Shown here in pieces: positions 20,389 to 30,831 of a DNA stretch of 64,000 nt. This DNA comes from JAWLFY01 sp041685355. Lineage in GTDB: Bacteria; Planctomycetota; Planctomycetia; Pirellulales; Pirellulaceae. A program made the translations under genes and the position numbers. The notes under the pieces were generated by a model. That model made no database searches. It was not told where the DNA came from and saw only the letters and a program-made list of their open reading frames with translations. The stretch spans positions 4,039 through 68,038 of the forward strand of contig JAWLFY010000010.1 of the NCBI GenBank assembly GCA_041685355.1, given 5' to 3'. Numbering within the stretch: position 1 is the first letter of the stretch; every line of letters begins with the position of its first letter.

Positions 20389-22233
20389 TCAAAATCCGCC
20401 GAACGGGTCGTCCCCGCCTCCGAACGGGTCGTCCATCGGCGCGTCGCCACCGAACGGGTCGGCATCGCCCGCTTCGAAGGGGTCACTCCCTCCTTCGGTG
20501 CCGAACGGGTCGGACGCTTCCGAGGGTTCCTCGGCTCGCTCGCGGTCCTCCGACCGGGGCTCTTCGTCCGCAGCCTCTCGGCGAGGCGCCGTTTGTGTTT
20601 CCTTCAACGTCGGCAATTCCGCGTCCTGGGGACGGAGACACTGAACCGTCCCCGAATCGCTGATCAAATACAGGCGGTTCGAAACCCGGTTGATCAAGAA
20701 GTTCGTCGGCTTGACCCCAAGGTACTCCGTCACGTAGTCGCCCGATTCCAAGTCGACGACGGCGAGATGCCCCGTCAGCGTACGGACGAAGATCTGTTCG
20801 TCGAACACCGCGAGCAACTGGTCGACACCGGCGACCGGCTCAGACCAATTTTTCGTCCCGTCCTTGAGATCCAAACTGTAGAGGTTGCCGTACGCGGAAC
20901 GGAGCAGCATTCTGCCGCGATGGATACTCGGCGGGTCGAGGAACGGCTCGCCGAACGACCTTGTCCAGAGCATGTCCCCGGTCCGCGTCGCCCGAACGGC
21001 GTACGCCTGCCCCAGATCGGTCGCGAAGTAGAACGCATCTCCGATCGCCGCGATCCGCGCACGAACACGACCGTCGGTGTTCAATCGAAACAGGTCGCTC
21101 GGCTCCCCCTCCATCTCCATCACGTAAACGAATTCGCTCTCGGTCGGGAACGCGATGTTCAACGTCCCCGGTCCCAAGGTCGGTACCTGGATCACAGCCC
21201 CGGATACCTGTTCGATGTACGGGTCGTGGCGTGGATCGCTGAGGTGATGCCCTTCAAGGCCCCCGCCGATGGTCGGGATGAAAGCGAAATCCCCGACGTG
21301 CACGCTGCCGCGGCCCGGCGGGTGGAATGTCCGCTTGGTATGCAGAACCTGGCCGTTCGCCGCGTCAACCAGAATGAGGTTGGCCCCGTTGATGACCGAG
21401 ACGTATTCCTCGTCGACGCCGAACCCGAAGTATCCGAGCTTTCGGTCGCCGAACGATCCCGTCCATCGCACCCGACCGGATTCCGCGTCACGGCACTCCA
21501 TGGTCCCGTCATCCGCAAGGGTGTAAAGGAGCACCGACGGGACCTCCGCCATCGAGATCTCCGCGTCGATCCCCTTTCGCTTCAGCCGACGAACCTCGTT
21601 CCTCGCGATCCGCTTCGCCTCCTCCTCGCCGATCGGGTTTCCGAATCGATCGAGCTGATCGACGCGGATCCGCGTCAGCACGTTCTGCCCCTTCGCGGGC
21701 CGGTTCCTCGAGCCCGATTCCGCACCGGAGCCCGATTGATCCCCCGACCCGGTTCCCTCCTCCGCGTCATCCGCTTCCTGTGCCCCGTCCGCGGGCTCGG
21801 TCTCTCCGAACGGGTCACCGCCCCCGAAAACGTCGTCCACGGCCGCATCGTCCTCCGCCGCTTCATCGTCCTCCGCCGCCGCTTCATCGTCCTCCGCCGC
21901 TTCATCGTCCTCCTCCGCCGCTCGGTCATCCGCCGGCGTTTCATCACCCGCTGGCTTCTCGTCGTCCCCGCCGGGCACCCGTACGATTTCGACGAAACGC
22001 GCCATCGAACCCCGATCAACGAAAAGTTGCTGATCGACGATCGACTGGGCTCCCGCCGGAACAGACAGCGGCCGCCGCCACGCCTCGGTCACCCCGATCC
22101 GTTCGGCCATCACGGGACTCACCAGCGTTTCACCGGCCTCCGACGCCGTCCCGCCGATCAAAATCGGTCCCGCGGTTATGAAGGCCAAGAGAGCCAAAAA
22201 TGTCTTGGTTGACGATGACATGAGCGTTGTCAT
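20389..22233 (-). CDS. Secreted PQQ-type beta-propeller protein with DPFGG-rich tail
   Basis: 614 aa. A signal peptide (TFLALLAFITAGPILIGG) is followed by about 100 residues, then a disordered acidic stretch of EDDEAA repeats, then repeated blades with LYTLADDGTMECRDAESG, LILVDAANGQVLHTKR, LYSLDLKDGTKNW and LAVVDLESGDYVTEYLG patterns, like BamB and quinoprotein propellers. The last 60 residues are Glu/Arg-rich and then repeat DPFGG five or six times, a tail common in planctomycete secreted proteins. A scaffold role at the envelope is possible but not shown, and no dehydrogenase active site is evident. Start is ATG at 22233; an ATG at 22221 is equally good. Confidence 0.8.
   Translation of the reverse strand: MTTLMSSSTKTFLALLAFITAGPILIGGTASEAGETLVSPVMAERIGVTEAWRRPLSVPAGAQSIVDQQLFVDRGSMARFVEIVRVPGGDDEKPAGDETPADDRAAEEDDEAAEDDEAAAEDDEAAEDDAAVDDVFGGGDPFGETEPADGAQEADDAEEGTGSGDQSGSGAESGSRNRPAKGQNVLTRIRVDQLDRFGNPIGEEEAKRIARNEVRRLKRKGIDAEISMAEVPSVLLYTLADDGTMECRDAESGRVRWTGSFGDRKLGYFGFGVDEEYVSVINGANLILVDAANGQVLHTKRTFHPPGRGSVHVGDFAFIPTIGGGLEGHHLSDPRHDPYIEQVSGAVIQVPTLGPGTLNIAFPTESEFVYVMEMEGEPSDLFRLNTDGRVRARIAAIGDAFYFATDLGQAYAVRATRTGDMLWTRSFGEPFLDPPSIHRGRMLLRSAYGNLYSLDLKDGTKNWSEPVAGVDQLLAVFDEQIFVRTLTGHLAVVDLESGDYVTEYLGVKPTNFLINRVSNRLYLISDSGTVQCLRPQDAELPTLKETQTAPRREAADEEPRSEDRERAEEPSEASDPFGTEGGSDPFEAGDADPFGGDAPMDDPFGGGDDPFGGF
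21846..21922. repeat. In-gene 18/21-bp tandem array (EDDEAA repeats)
   Basis: About four copies of TCATCGTCCTCCGCCGCT on the plus strand, spaced 18 or 21 bp, encoding the acidic linker of the PQQ protein on the minus strand. All units are multiples of three, so copy changes would keep the frame. Confidence 0.8.
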
Positions 22234-22399
22234 TGGGGACGCGTTGGCGTGGGAGACTGGGGCACACCCGAGGGACGCCCCGCACGGGGTGCGGACGCCT
22301 GGGAAGTCGGACGGAAGACATCGATCGATGAGACCTGTAGTCTAGTCAGCCACGCGATAAACTGCGAATCGAACCGTCATTCCGAGCAGGAGTCACTCC

Positions 22400-22975
22400 A
22401 TGTCGAGCAAACGTGTCTTGATGATCGTCGGCGACTACGTCGAGGATTACGAAGCGATGGTCCCCCGCCAGATCTTGGAGTGTGTCGGCCATCAGGTGAG
22501 CGTCGTGTGTCCGGACAAGCGGCGCGGCGACACCGTCGCGACGGCGATCCACGATTTCGAGGGGGATCAAACGTATAGCGAAAAGCCGGGGCACCGGTTT
22601 TCGATCACGGATGACTTTGATTCGGTCGATCTCGCCTCGTTCGACGCGGTGGTCGTGCCCGGCGGAAGGGCCCCCGAGTACCTCCGTCTCAACCCGCGAG
22701 TCCTCGAAATGGTCCGACACTTCGACGACGCCGGAAAGCCGATCGCGGCGATCTGTCACGGGCCGCAAATCCTCGCCGCCGCCGGAGTCCTGCGGGGACG
22801 GCGATGCAGTTGCTATCCCGCCGTGGCCCCCGAAATCACCTCGGGGGGCGGAACTTATCAGGAACCTGCCGCGGGCATGGACAGCGCCCACGTCGACGGG
22901 AATCTCGTCTCCGCCCCGGCCTGGCCTGCCCATCCGGCGTGGATGCGTGAATTCGTGAAACTACTCGACGCCTGA
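22400..22975 (+). CDS. PfpI/DJ-1 family protein
   Basis: 191-aa cytosolic protein of the DJ-1/PfpI superfamily (class I glutamine amidotransferase-like fold). Members act as proteases, deglycases or chaperones; the substrate here is unknown. The nucleophile elbow AICHGPQ gives Cys119-His120 and the acidic partner is Glu15 in GDYVEDYE. VVVPGGRAPEYLRLNP closely matches the archaeal PfpI pattern. The ending WMREFVKLLDA also matches that family. Length is slightly above PfpI (about 166), from an N-terminal insertion. It is divergent from the PQQ gene (166 bp apart) and its last 15 bp overlap the end of the convergent cytochrome gene. Confidence 0.88.
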   Translation: MSSKRVLMIVGDYVEDYEAMVPRQILECVGHQVSVVCPDKRRGDTVATAIHDFEGDQTYSEKPGHRFSITDDFDSVDLASFDAVVVPGGRAPEYLRLNPRVLEMVRHFDDAGKPIAAICHGPQILAAAGVLRGRRCSCYPAVAPEITSGGGTYQEPAAGMDSAHVDGNLVSAPAWPAHPAWMREFVKLLDA

Positions 22976-25900
22976 ATCCGCGGCGTCGCCCGTCGCCACC
23001 GGGAGACCGTCCCCGGCGACCCGCACGACCAGCGGTTGATCCGATTTCGAGCGATCGATCGCGAACACGACCGGGTGGGTGCCCCGGTCGAGTTCGATCG
23101 AAGCCAATTCCCACACCGGCGTCGGCGTGCCGTCGACCCACGCTTCGACTTGATGCGGGGACGCTTCGATCGACGCCGTCCCCGCCGACGGCATCTCGAC
23201 CCGGAAGCGAACGAACGACGTCGGCGGGGTGCTACGGTGCTGGCGAAATTGGTCGAGCTCATCCAGCGGAATTTCGCCGCTCACCCGTGACGTCATCCGC
23301 CGCCACTCCAGCGTCGGGTCATCGGAAGCCGCCGTGTCGGTGCTGGTCCGGTTGAGCCGCCGGTTCGCCTCGGGACTGTAAACCAACGTTTCCAATTCTC
23401 GGACGCGAGGTTCGGTCGACACGGTGTAGGCCGGAACCTTGCCGAGCGCAGAGAGGAACGCGACTAAATCTGCCAGCTCCGTTTCGGTCAGCCCGTCGAG
23501 CAAACCGGCCGGCATCAACGATTTCCCCTCGATCTCCTCTTCGATCGCTTCTAAAGCGATTTCGGTCTCGGTACCGTCGGCCAGTCGCAACCTCAACGCC
23601 CGCTTCGTCTGGCCGATCACGATCCCGCTGATGACCTGGCCGTCGTCGGTCAGCAGCGTACGGGTGGTGTAGCCTTCCTTTAGCTTCGCGCTCGGATCGA
23701 GCAACGACTCAAGGATGTAATCCGGCTGTGAACTCCCACCCATGCTGATCAGGTTCGGGCCGACCAGACCGCCGGCCGGACCGATCGCGTGACACTCGAT
23801 ACACCGCAAAGCGTCGCGGCGATAAATCGTCTCACCCCGCTCGGGCGATCCCGATTCGGCCGCCATCCGAAGCAACCGCGCGGACAGTTCGGGGGTCAGC
23901 TTCCACGCGGCGTCATCGAGCCCTCCCGCGGCGCGGATCGCGTTCTCCAGTTCGTCATGGCCGCCGCCGGAACGCACCTGCCGGAGCAGCGACCTCGCCG
24001 CGTCGACCGGAACGTTTACGCCCGAGAGTTCATTCGCGAGCAACCCCGGCAGCTCGCGGCGGCTGAGCATCGTCCTCACCAGTTCCCCCACCCGTTCGAC
24101 CGCGGTCGGGTCGCGGAGCATCGCCGCCAACGGTTTTACGGCCGCACGCGGACGCGAACGGAGCAACGACTTGACCGCGGCGAGCCGCATTTCCGGTGCC
24201 TTATGACCGGTCAACCGATCGATCGTCGCCCGCGAACTTGCGGTCCCCATCTCCCCGATCGCGATCACGAGTTCGTCGCGAACCGACTCGGGGGCTGTTG
24301 TCAAAGCATCCTCCAGCACCGGTTCGAGCGACGAGACCTTCCAAGCGGCCGCGGCCCGCGCCACCGCCGTGGCGAATTCCGGGTCGCCCGACAACGCCTC
24401 GGCACCGTCGACACGCGAGGCCAACCAAGCATCGATTCCCTCCGGAACCGTCCCGTCCGAAGCGGTCCGCCGCACCAGCGATTCCAGCACTCCTCCGAGC
24501 TTCCCGCCGAAACCTGCCTTCGGGTCGCCCCGTGTCTCATCGCNNNNNNNNNNNNNNNNNNNNNNNNNNNNNNNNNNNNNNNNNNNNNNNNNNNNNNNNN
24601 NNNNNNNNNNNNNNNNNNNNNNNNNNNNNNNNNNNNNNNNNNNGGCTTGTCTCATCGCGTGGGCCCGACTCGAAGACCGACTTGGCGAGCCTTCCGAGTT
24701 GGCCCGCGTCCGCCGTGTTGGCGACCGCGTCGATCAACGCCGGCGTCCATGCGATCTCGCGATCCGTTGACTCGACCGCCGCGATCGCGACCTCCGCCGC
24801 GGCCGCGTCCCCCGAAGCCTCGATGGCGAACGCCAACGCCGCCTCCCGGCCGCGCCATCGGATGCGACCCTCGATCGATGCCGCGATCCAAGTCTCCCGC
24901 TGTTCGCGGAGCGCCTGCCACAAGGCGAAATCGAGGTTGTCGTCGGCCGGCATCGACGCCGCGGCGATCGTCCGCTCGGCCGCCGCGGTGTCGCGGAGAT
25001 CCGAATTCGAGACGACGGCCTCCAACCGGGCTCGCGGATCAGAATTCGTCACGAATCCGGTCACGATGTCACGCAGCGCCTCGGCCTCGGCGACCGTCCG
25101 TCCCGACCAACTTCGCGACCGCCACATGCTCCGCAACGCCGGCCGGATCGTCGGCTCCATCGCCAAGCCAAGTCCGTCCGAGTCGGATTCGCCCGCCGAC
25201 CGGTTCTCCGACGTTTCCTCGGGACGTCCCGCGGCGGCGACCGCGAACCGTCCGTCTTCCGGGGACGGCGCCCCGAGGGCCTCGCGGATCCACAACAGCT
25301 CGAGTGCCCGCGTGGCAACCCGCTTGTCGTCGAGTCCCGGTTCGTCACGCCACGTCGTGACCGCATCGATCACCCCTTCCGCATCCGCTTCCCCCCGCCG
25401 CCAAAGCGACTCCCGGGCGAACTGGCGGACTGCCAACGCGGGGCTTTCAAGCATCGTCACGAGCTCGTCGACCGACGCATCACCGAAATCGGGCCAGCGG
25501 TCGAAAGGGCGATCGGGGAACGTCACCCGCCACACCCGTCCGTGCTCGCGGTCCCGCCGCGGGTCCCGGAAATCGACTTCGCCGTGTTGGATGATCGGGT
25601 TGTACCAATCCGCCACGTAGATCGCCCCGTCGGGGCCCATTCGGACGTCGACCGGCCGGAACGCGACGTGTCCGGTCGTCACGATCTCGGGTTGCTGACG
25701 GCTAACGTAGCCGCTGCCGCTGGGCTGTACCGTGAACCGACAAACACGGTGGCTACGAAAGTCGTTGGTAACCAAGTCGCCGCGCCACGCGTCCGGGATG
25801 TGGGTCCCGGAAAGGACCTCCAAACCGCAATGTTTCGGGCTCCCCGGGTTCAACCCCTTCAGCCACCGGGTCGCGCCGGGGGAGGTTACGAAAACCGCGT

Positions 25901-26726
25901 CGGGGAACGCGTAGTTGAGCCCTTCGAAAAATGCCCCGTCGGTAACGAACGACTCCCCGTACTCGTCAAACACGTGACCCCACGGGTTGATAAATCCTCG
26001 GCAGAAAACTTCCAGCTCGCCCGTCGCCGGTCGGTACCGCCATATCCCGCCCCCGTCGAGCCGCCGCGTCCCGTCCGCCGTCTCGACGTGGCTATGGATG
26101 TAGATCGATTGGTTGAAATAAAGGCATCCGTCCGGTCCCCAGCGGAGCGTGTGGAGCAGGTGATGCGTGTCTTCGGTCCCGAACCCGCTAAACACCACTC
26201 GCCGCGAATCCGCTTTGCCGTCACCGTCGGTATCCCGCAGCAACAACAGCCGCGTCCCTTCGGCGACATAACAAGCATCAGTCCCGATCGGGGCGACGCC
26301 GGTCGGGATCAGCAACCCGTCGGCGAACACCGTGTGCCGGTCGACGCGGCCGTCTCCGTCGGTGTCTTTCAGCACGACGATCTTGTCATTGGCCACCTGC
26401 CCCGGTTCGATCTGCGGATAAACCTCGCTGCTGGCGACCCATAGCGACCCGCGCGAGTCGAAATTGATCTGGATCGGCTTCCGGATTTGCGGGTCCGACG
26501 CGTACAGGTTCACCGCCGCCCCGTCGGACAGCGTCATCGCCCCGCGCTCGGCCTCCGGATCCGGCTCCGGGATTTCCGTCAAATCGTTTTGGGCGGCCGC
26601 GACCGACGCGGATCCGGCGAGCCAGGCCGCGGCGAGCCACCGCCGGGCCGTGCCGCCGAACGCGTAGGACGGGTTACCGGATGAAAGATGGTTACCGGAC
26701 GAACGATGGCGGAGAGCTCGGATCAC
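22961..26726 (-). CDS. PVC-type membrane-bound dehydrogenase / HEAT / cytochrome c protein, interrupted by assembly gap
   Basis: One gene read on both sides of a 100-N gap. The N-terminal part has a signal peptide (WLAAAWLAGSASVAAAQ) and then the PVC-type dehydrogenase beta-propeller (DTDGDGRVDRHTVFADGL, DTDGDGKADSRRVVFSGFG, MGPDGAIYVADWYNPIIQHG). HEAT-like helices span the gap. The C-terminal part carries a single haem site CIECH, followed by VGPNL, ILESLLDPSAKLKEGY and a distal MPAGLLDGLTE that could give the Met ligand. A further beta-rich domain of about 150 residues ends the protein. The substrate is unknown; sugars or alcohols have been suggested for the family. Start taken as GTG 26726, since no ATG precedes the signal peptide. 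The two halves are out of register by the arbitrary N length. A paralogue lies at 59148. Confidence 0.85.
24544..24643. other. Assembly gap (100 N) inside the PVC dehydrogenase gene
   Basis: Exactly 100 N, which usually marks a scaffold join of unknown length. The same 11-mer TGTCTCATCGC occurs at 24533-24543 and 24648-24658, in the same coding register on the minus strand (Asp-Glu-Thr). This suggests a short tandem repeat, or a collapsed overlap, at the join. Confidence 0.95.
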
Positions 26727-26943
26727 GTCGTTTCAACCTTGAGGCGGACTTGCACACCGAACCGGATCATAACCGAAGCCGGCGGCGATTTGACCTCGGC
26801 TCACGCCCCGTCTAACCTTCAGCTTTGCGCCGCGGGCAAGGTCCGAGTGCGTACTCGGGAACCTCAACGCGGGCGTCGTCGACGTCCGGCAGTTTCACGT
26901 TTCATTGACGTCTGTAAAACTCAACGGTCTGACGAGGGATCAA

Positions 26944-27942
26944 ATGAGCGACCCGCAGGTGCACCTTCCCGTCTCGGAATCCCGGCTCGCGAATCGCCTC
27001 ACCCCGTTCGCGAAGATCCTTCCCCCGCATGCGACTGCCGTCACGTTCGCGCTCGTCACGACGTGCGTGTTGGGAATCGGTTCGACAGCGACCGGGCAAG
27101 GGAAATCGGGATCGAATCGCGAAGACCCCGAGCTTCAGCCCCGCGCCGTCACGCTAACGACCGCCGACCGTTTAAGGCTGAGGGCGTTCTACTTCCCGTC
27201 GGACAAGGGAAAGCAGGCGATCCCGGTGCTGCTGGTGCACGAGTGGGGCGGACAAGGGAGCCCCTACAACCAACTCGTGCGAAGCCTGCGAGATGCCGGC
27301 TGTGCGGTGCTGGTCCCCGAGTACCGCGGCCACGGCGGGAGCCGTGAACAGACCAACGCGCGTGGCAACACCGTGCGGCTCGACCCCGGCGCGATGCGAC
27401 GCGGCGAAGTGATGGCCGTGGTCAATTCCGACCTCGAAGCCGCCAAGCGGTTCCTCAAGGACGAAAACAACGCGGGACGACTCAACCTCAACGCGTTGAC
27501 CGTGATCGGGATCCGCGAAGGGGCGATCCTGGCGGCCCACTGGTCGATCGCCGATTGGCGGTTCCCCAGTATCGGGGCGAAGAAGCAGGGACAAGACGTG
27601 AAGGGGATCGTCCTCGTCTCGCCCGAGAGGAACTTCATGGGGATCGCGATCGACCCGGCGTTGGGCGACCGAACCCTCATTGGGCTCCCGGTGATGGTCG
27701 TCGCCGGGGCCGACAGCAGTCAAGCGTCCGAAACCGAACGGATCGTCCGCCGCCTCGCGGGCGGCAAAGACCGCGCCCGCGTCGGCAAGGCGAGCGAACT
27801 CGTCGAACTGATGCCGTCAACCAACTTGAGCGGCGCCCGGCTCATCAACGATTCCCCCGACGTGATCCCGTCGATCGTCCGCTTCGTGACCACGAAAGTT
27901 AGCGCGTCGCAAGACGTCAACCCGTGGATCGAACGGCCGTAG
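26944..27942 (+). CDS. Secreted alpha/beta-hydrolase-like protein without the usual nucleophile serine
   Basis: 332 aa, with a hydrophobic N-terminal segment (VTFALVTTCVLGIG) indicating export or anchoring. The fold resembles dienelactone-hydrolase-like proteins: IPVLLVHEWGGQGSPYN gives the oxyanion region and VLVPEYRGHGGS the next strand-turn. The nucleophile elbow, normally G-x-S/C-x-G, reads Gly189-Ile-Arg191-Glu-Gly193, so the catalytic Ser/Cys is replaced by Arg. The later PVMVVAGADSSQASE strand, where the acid sits, is kept. It may be a non-catalytic or binding member. ATG 26944 is chosen over an upstream TTG at 26905. Upstream 217 bp separate it from the divergent cytochrome gene. Confidence 0.75.
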   Translation: MSDPQVHLPVSESRLANRLTPFAKILPPHATAVTFALVTTCVLGIGSTATGQGKSGSNREDPELQPRAVTLTTADRLRLRAFYFPSDKGKQAIPVLLVHEWGGQGSPYNQLVRSLRDAGCAVLVPEYRGHGGSREQTNARGNTVRLDPGAMRRGEVMAVVNSDLEAAKRFLKDENNAGRLNLNALTVIGIREGAILAAHWSIADWRFPSIGAKKQGQDVKGIVLVSPERNFMGIAIDPALGDRTLIGLPVMVVAGADSSQASETERIVRRLAGGKDRARVGKASELVELMPSTNLSGARLINDSPDVIPSIVRFVTTKVSASQDVNPWIERP

Positions 27943-27946
27943 CCAA

Positions 27947-27963
27947 CGGGGCGAGTCGCCCCG
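27947..27963. terminator. Perfect hairpin between convergent genes
   Basis: CGGGGCGA-G-TCGCCCCG is a perfect inverted repeat 4 bp after the hydrolase stop and 30 bp before the end of the convergent NHL gene. There is no T-tract. It could serve both strands. Confidence 0.5.
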
Positions 27964-27993
27964 CGAAACAACGGACGAGTAACCGACCGTCGC

Positions 27994-29163
27994 TTACCGC
28001 TTGCCCCCGATCAGCACCCGGTGTTGTTCCGAATCGGCCACCAGGAACCCGGTACCGGTGAGCGGCGCGATCCCGTGCGGCCGCTTCATTGACGCGTCGC
28101 GGAGGACGGTTTCGACGACGTCGTTGACCAAGTCGATTCGGCGGACCACGTGGTTCTCGGTGTCGACCACCAACAGCCTTCCCGCCCCATCCATCGTCAA
28201 CCCTTTCGGGCCGTTGAAGGTCGCCTCGGAGGGCGGTCCCCCGTCCCCGTCGTAACCCTTCTTTCCGGTCCCCGCGACGTGATGAATCCGCCCGTCGTTG
28301 CGATCGATCCGCCAGATGCTGTTCCCCTCGCGGAGCGCGATCCAGATCGACTTCGCGTCGATCGCCAGCGAGCGTGGCCCGAACAGCGGTGCCGTCGCGG
28401 CCGACTCCCCGTCGTTCGGCAACCGTTTCTCGCCCGTCCCGGCGACGGTGGTCACGATCCCCGTCGCCAAATCGATCCGCCGCAACCGGTGATTCAGCGT
28501 GTCCGCCACGAGCACCCCGTCGCCGTCAAGCACGACGCTGTGGGGCTGGCGAAATCGGACCGCGTCCCCCGAATCGCCGTCGCCGGCGAAACCCTCCTCT
28601 CCGTCGCCCGCGATCGTCTCGACGATCCCCGTCGCGTCCCGCACCACCCGGACCACATGGTTCCGCGTGTCGGCGATGTACAGGTCTCCCGATTCGGCGA
28701 CGCGGACCTCATGCGGCCAATTGAACTGGGCGTCAACGGCCGGCCCGCCGTCGCCGCTGTACCCCTTCGTCCCGTTCCCCGCGACGCGCCGGATCGAGTT
28801 GCCATCGGTCGAAGTCAGCCAGACACACTGGTCATCCACCGTCGTCAACCAAACCCTTGACCCACGCACCTCGACGCCGAACGGATTCCCCAGCGAAACC
28901 TCGCGAGGTTCGCCTTCCGGTTCTCCGTCCGGATACGGACCCGGCGTCGCGGGCGACGCTCCCGTCCCGGCGAACACGGCCCCCGCAGGGGATGCCAAGT
29001 CGTCCGGCGACTGCGCCACGAGATTCTTCGCGGCACGCTCCAGAACGATCTGGTTGCCAATGGCGACACACAGCAGCAGCGCCCACCCTCTCGGGAAGAT
29101 GCTCGCGTTCTGGAAGACCGTCGCCTTCTGAAATACGGTCGATCGTTCGTTTTGCAGACGCAT
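27994..29163 (-). CDS. NHL-repeat beta-propeller protein, secreted
   Basis: About 389 aa. An N-terminal hydrophobic stretch (GWALLLCVAIGNQIVL) suggests export. At least five NHL blades follow, each with a GDGG element, then F--P-----, then LYIADTRNHVVR or VLVADTLNHRLRRIDL, and a V-TVAGTG strand. NHL propellers bind other proteins or ligands; no enzyme motif is visible. The ATG at 29163 is chosen because the preceding in-frame residues look non-coding. It is divergent from the PDZ gene, with a 22-bp tandem array in the shared upstream region. Confidence 0.8.
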   Translation of the reverse strand: MRLQNERSTVFQKATVFQNASIFPRGWALLLCVAIGNQIVLERAAKNLVAQSPDDLASPAGAVFAGTGASPATPGPYPDGEPEGEPREVSLGNPFGVEVRGSRVWLTTVDDQCVWLTSTDGNSIRRVAGNGTKGYSGDGGPAVDAQFNWPHEVRVAESGDLYIADTRNHVVRVVRDATGIVETIAGDGEEGFAGDGDSGDAVRFRQPHSVVLDGDGVLVADTLNHRLRRIDLATGIVTTVAGTGEKRLPNDGESAATAPLFGPRSLAIDAKSIWIALREGNSIWRIDRNDGRIHHVAGTGKKGYDGDGGPPSEATFNGPKGLTMDGAGRLLVVDTENHVVRRIDLVNDVVETVLRDASMKRPHGIAPLTGTGFLVADSEQHRVLIGGKR

Positions 29164-29532
29164 GGGCCGAGCTACCTTCGACGACGGGGAGACACTCGCC
29201 AGCGGACACGGGAACGCCCCGATCGCGACGAACAAGCGTGGTCACGGTTCCCGCGCGGGAACGCGACGCGGGTCGCATTCTCCTACGCGACCCCACCGGA
29301 AGCAACGCAAGGGCCCACCGGAAGCAACGCAAGGGTCCACCGGAAGCAACGCAAGGGTCCACCGGAAGCAACGCAAGGGCGGAAACCGGCAACGGGACGC
29401 CGGAATCGGGATCATCTCGTCCGCCCCATTTCCGGTCGCTGGCTCGCCGGTCGGTGGCTCGCCCCGTTGGGAACGACACGCGTACAATGAGCGGACCGTC
29501 CCGTTCTGCGAACGTCACACGCGAGACCCTTC
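29164..29532. other. Divergent intergenic region with tandem array
   Basis: 369 bp between the NHL gene (minus) and the PDZ gene (plus). It contains the array at 29293-29380 and must hold both promoters. No gene is supported; open frames here are repeat-driven. Confidence 0.6.
29293..29380. repeat. 22-bp tandem array, 4 copies
   Basis: Four copies of a 22-bp unit beginning CCACCGGAAGC and ending CAAGGGY, differing only in the last base. The unit length is not a multiple of three and the array lies between divergent genes. Confidence 0.92.
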
Positions 29533-30831
29533 ATGCGATTTGACTTGCCGCACCTTCATGACTTGATCGATCGCTCCGTTCGGCCGGCCGAACCGCGAGG
29601 ACTGCCCGGCAGACTCCGCCCGCTCGTTCGCAACGGGTTGGCCGCCCTTTTGACGTTTTCGTCGGTCTGGTTCGCCGTGCCTCTCACCGCCCACGCGGCG
29701 GAAGGGGACCAGGCCGTCTCCGCCTCCGACGGCGACCGTGACCGCGACCGCGATTCGGAAGACCGTGACCGCGATTCGGAAATCGGGTACTGGGTCACCC
29801 AACTCGGCAGCGACCAATACTTGCGTCGCCGCCGGGCGAGCCGTTGGCTGATCGACGCGGGCACCGACGCCGTCCCGGTATTGGTCTCGAATCTCGGCAC
29901 CGGTGACCTGGAATCGACCCGGCGGGGGATCGAGGTGTTGCACGAAATTTCGCTTCAGCAACCGCCGAGCGAAGAATCGGGGGCCTGGGCGGCGCTGCTG
30001 GAAATCGCCGAATCGGGGGTCGGTAGCCAAGCTTCGCGGGCACTCTCGGCGATCGACGAAATTCGTCAGCACCGCGATCACATCGCCCGCGAGCGGTTGG
30101 CGGCCAAGGAGGTCTATGTCGGTGTCGCGGAGTTCGTCGTGCGGGCGACGTCGGACCAGCGGCGGATCGTGCAAATCGATCAGGACTGGGGGGGCGACTT
30201 CGAACACCTGCAGTGGCTGCGTTGGGTCCAGGGCGTTCGCTACGCACGCGTCGTCGGCGAAGCGGTCAAACCGGAAGTCGTCGAACAGTTGGTGCGGATG
30301 CCCGATCTGGAGACGATCACGTTCCTCGAAGGAAACGTCGACGCCGAGCTGTTGGGAAGGTTGGCCGAAATGAAACAGATCCGGGACTTGGAATTCCGGT
30401 ATGTCCCGATGGGCGAAGAACTCTCCGACGCGTTGGTGCAACTGCCGATCCGGTCGTCGCTGAGTCTGATGGGGACCGGGATGCCCGAGGACGTCGTCGA
30501 GGAGATGCGGGCCGCCCGCCCAGGGCTACAAATCGAACATCGCCAAGGAGGGTTCTTGGGCGTCAGCTGCGCGAACGATTTCAACATCTGCCAGGTCAAC
30601 TCCGTGATCAGTGACAGCGCCGCGGAGCAGGCGGGGTTGATCCCAGGCGACGTGATCGTCGGCATCGAAGAGACCGAGGTGACCCGTTTCAAAGAACTGC
30701 AAGACGCGATCAATCGACATCTTCCGGGGGACGAAATCACGATCCGTTATTCCCGTGGAGGTGTCGTCGAGGAAACCACCGCGAAGCTCGGCAAACAGGA
30801 AGAAAAAATCCGGGGGCTGCCTCAGCGGTGA
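29533..30831 (+). CDS. Exported HEAT-like/LRR-like protein with C-terminal PDZ domain
   Basis: 432 aa. A long basic N-terminus precedes a signal or anchor segment (LAALLTFSSVWFAVPLTAHA). Next is a charged DRDRDRDSE repeat, a HEAT-like helical part (YLRRRRASRWLIDAGTDAVPVLV), a stretch of leucine-rich-like strands, and a PDZ domain at about 345-420 (GFLGVSC, VISDSAAEQAGLIPGDVIVGI, FKELQDAINRHLPGDEITI). No protease triad is present, so it is more likely a periplasmic binding or scaffold protein. Its TGA overlaps the GTG start of mutY (GTGA), implying translational coupling. Confidence 0.8.
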   Translation: MRFDLPHLHDLIDRSVRPAEPRGLPGRLRPLVRNGLAALLTFSSVWFAVPLTAHAAEGDQAVSASDGDRDRDRDSEDRDRDSEIGYWVTQLGSDQYLRRRRASRWLIDAGTDAVPVLVSNLGTGDLESTRRGIEVLHEISLQQPPSEESGAWAALLEIAESGVGSQASRALSAIDEIRQHRDHIARERLAAKEVYVGVAEFVVRATSDQRRIVQIDQDWGGDFEHLQWLRWVQGVRYARVVGEAVKPEVVEQLVRMPDLETITFLEGNVDAELLGRLAEMKQIRDLEFRYVPMGEELSDALVQLPIRSSLSLMGTGMPEDVVEEMRAARPGLQIEHRQGGFLGVSCANDFNICQVNSVISDSAAEQAGLIPGDVIVGIEETEVTRFKELQDAINRHLPGDEITIRYSRGGVVEETTAKLGKQEEKIRGLPQR

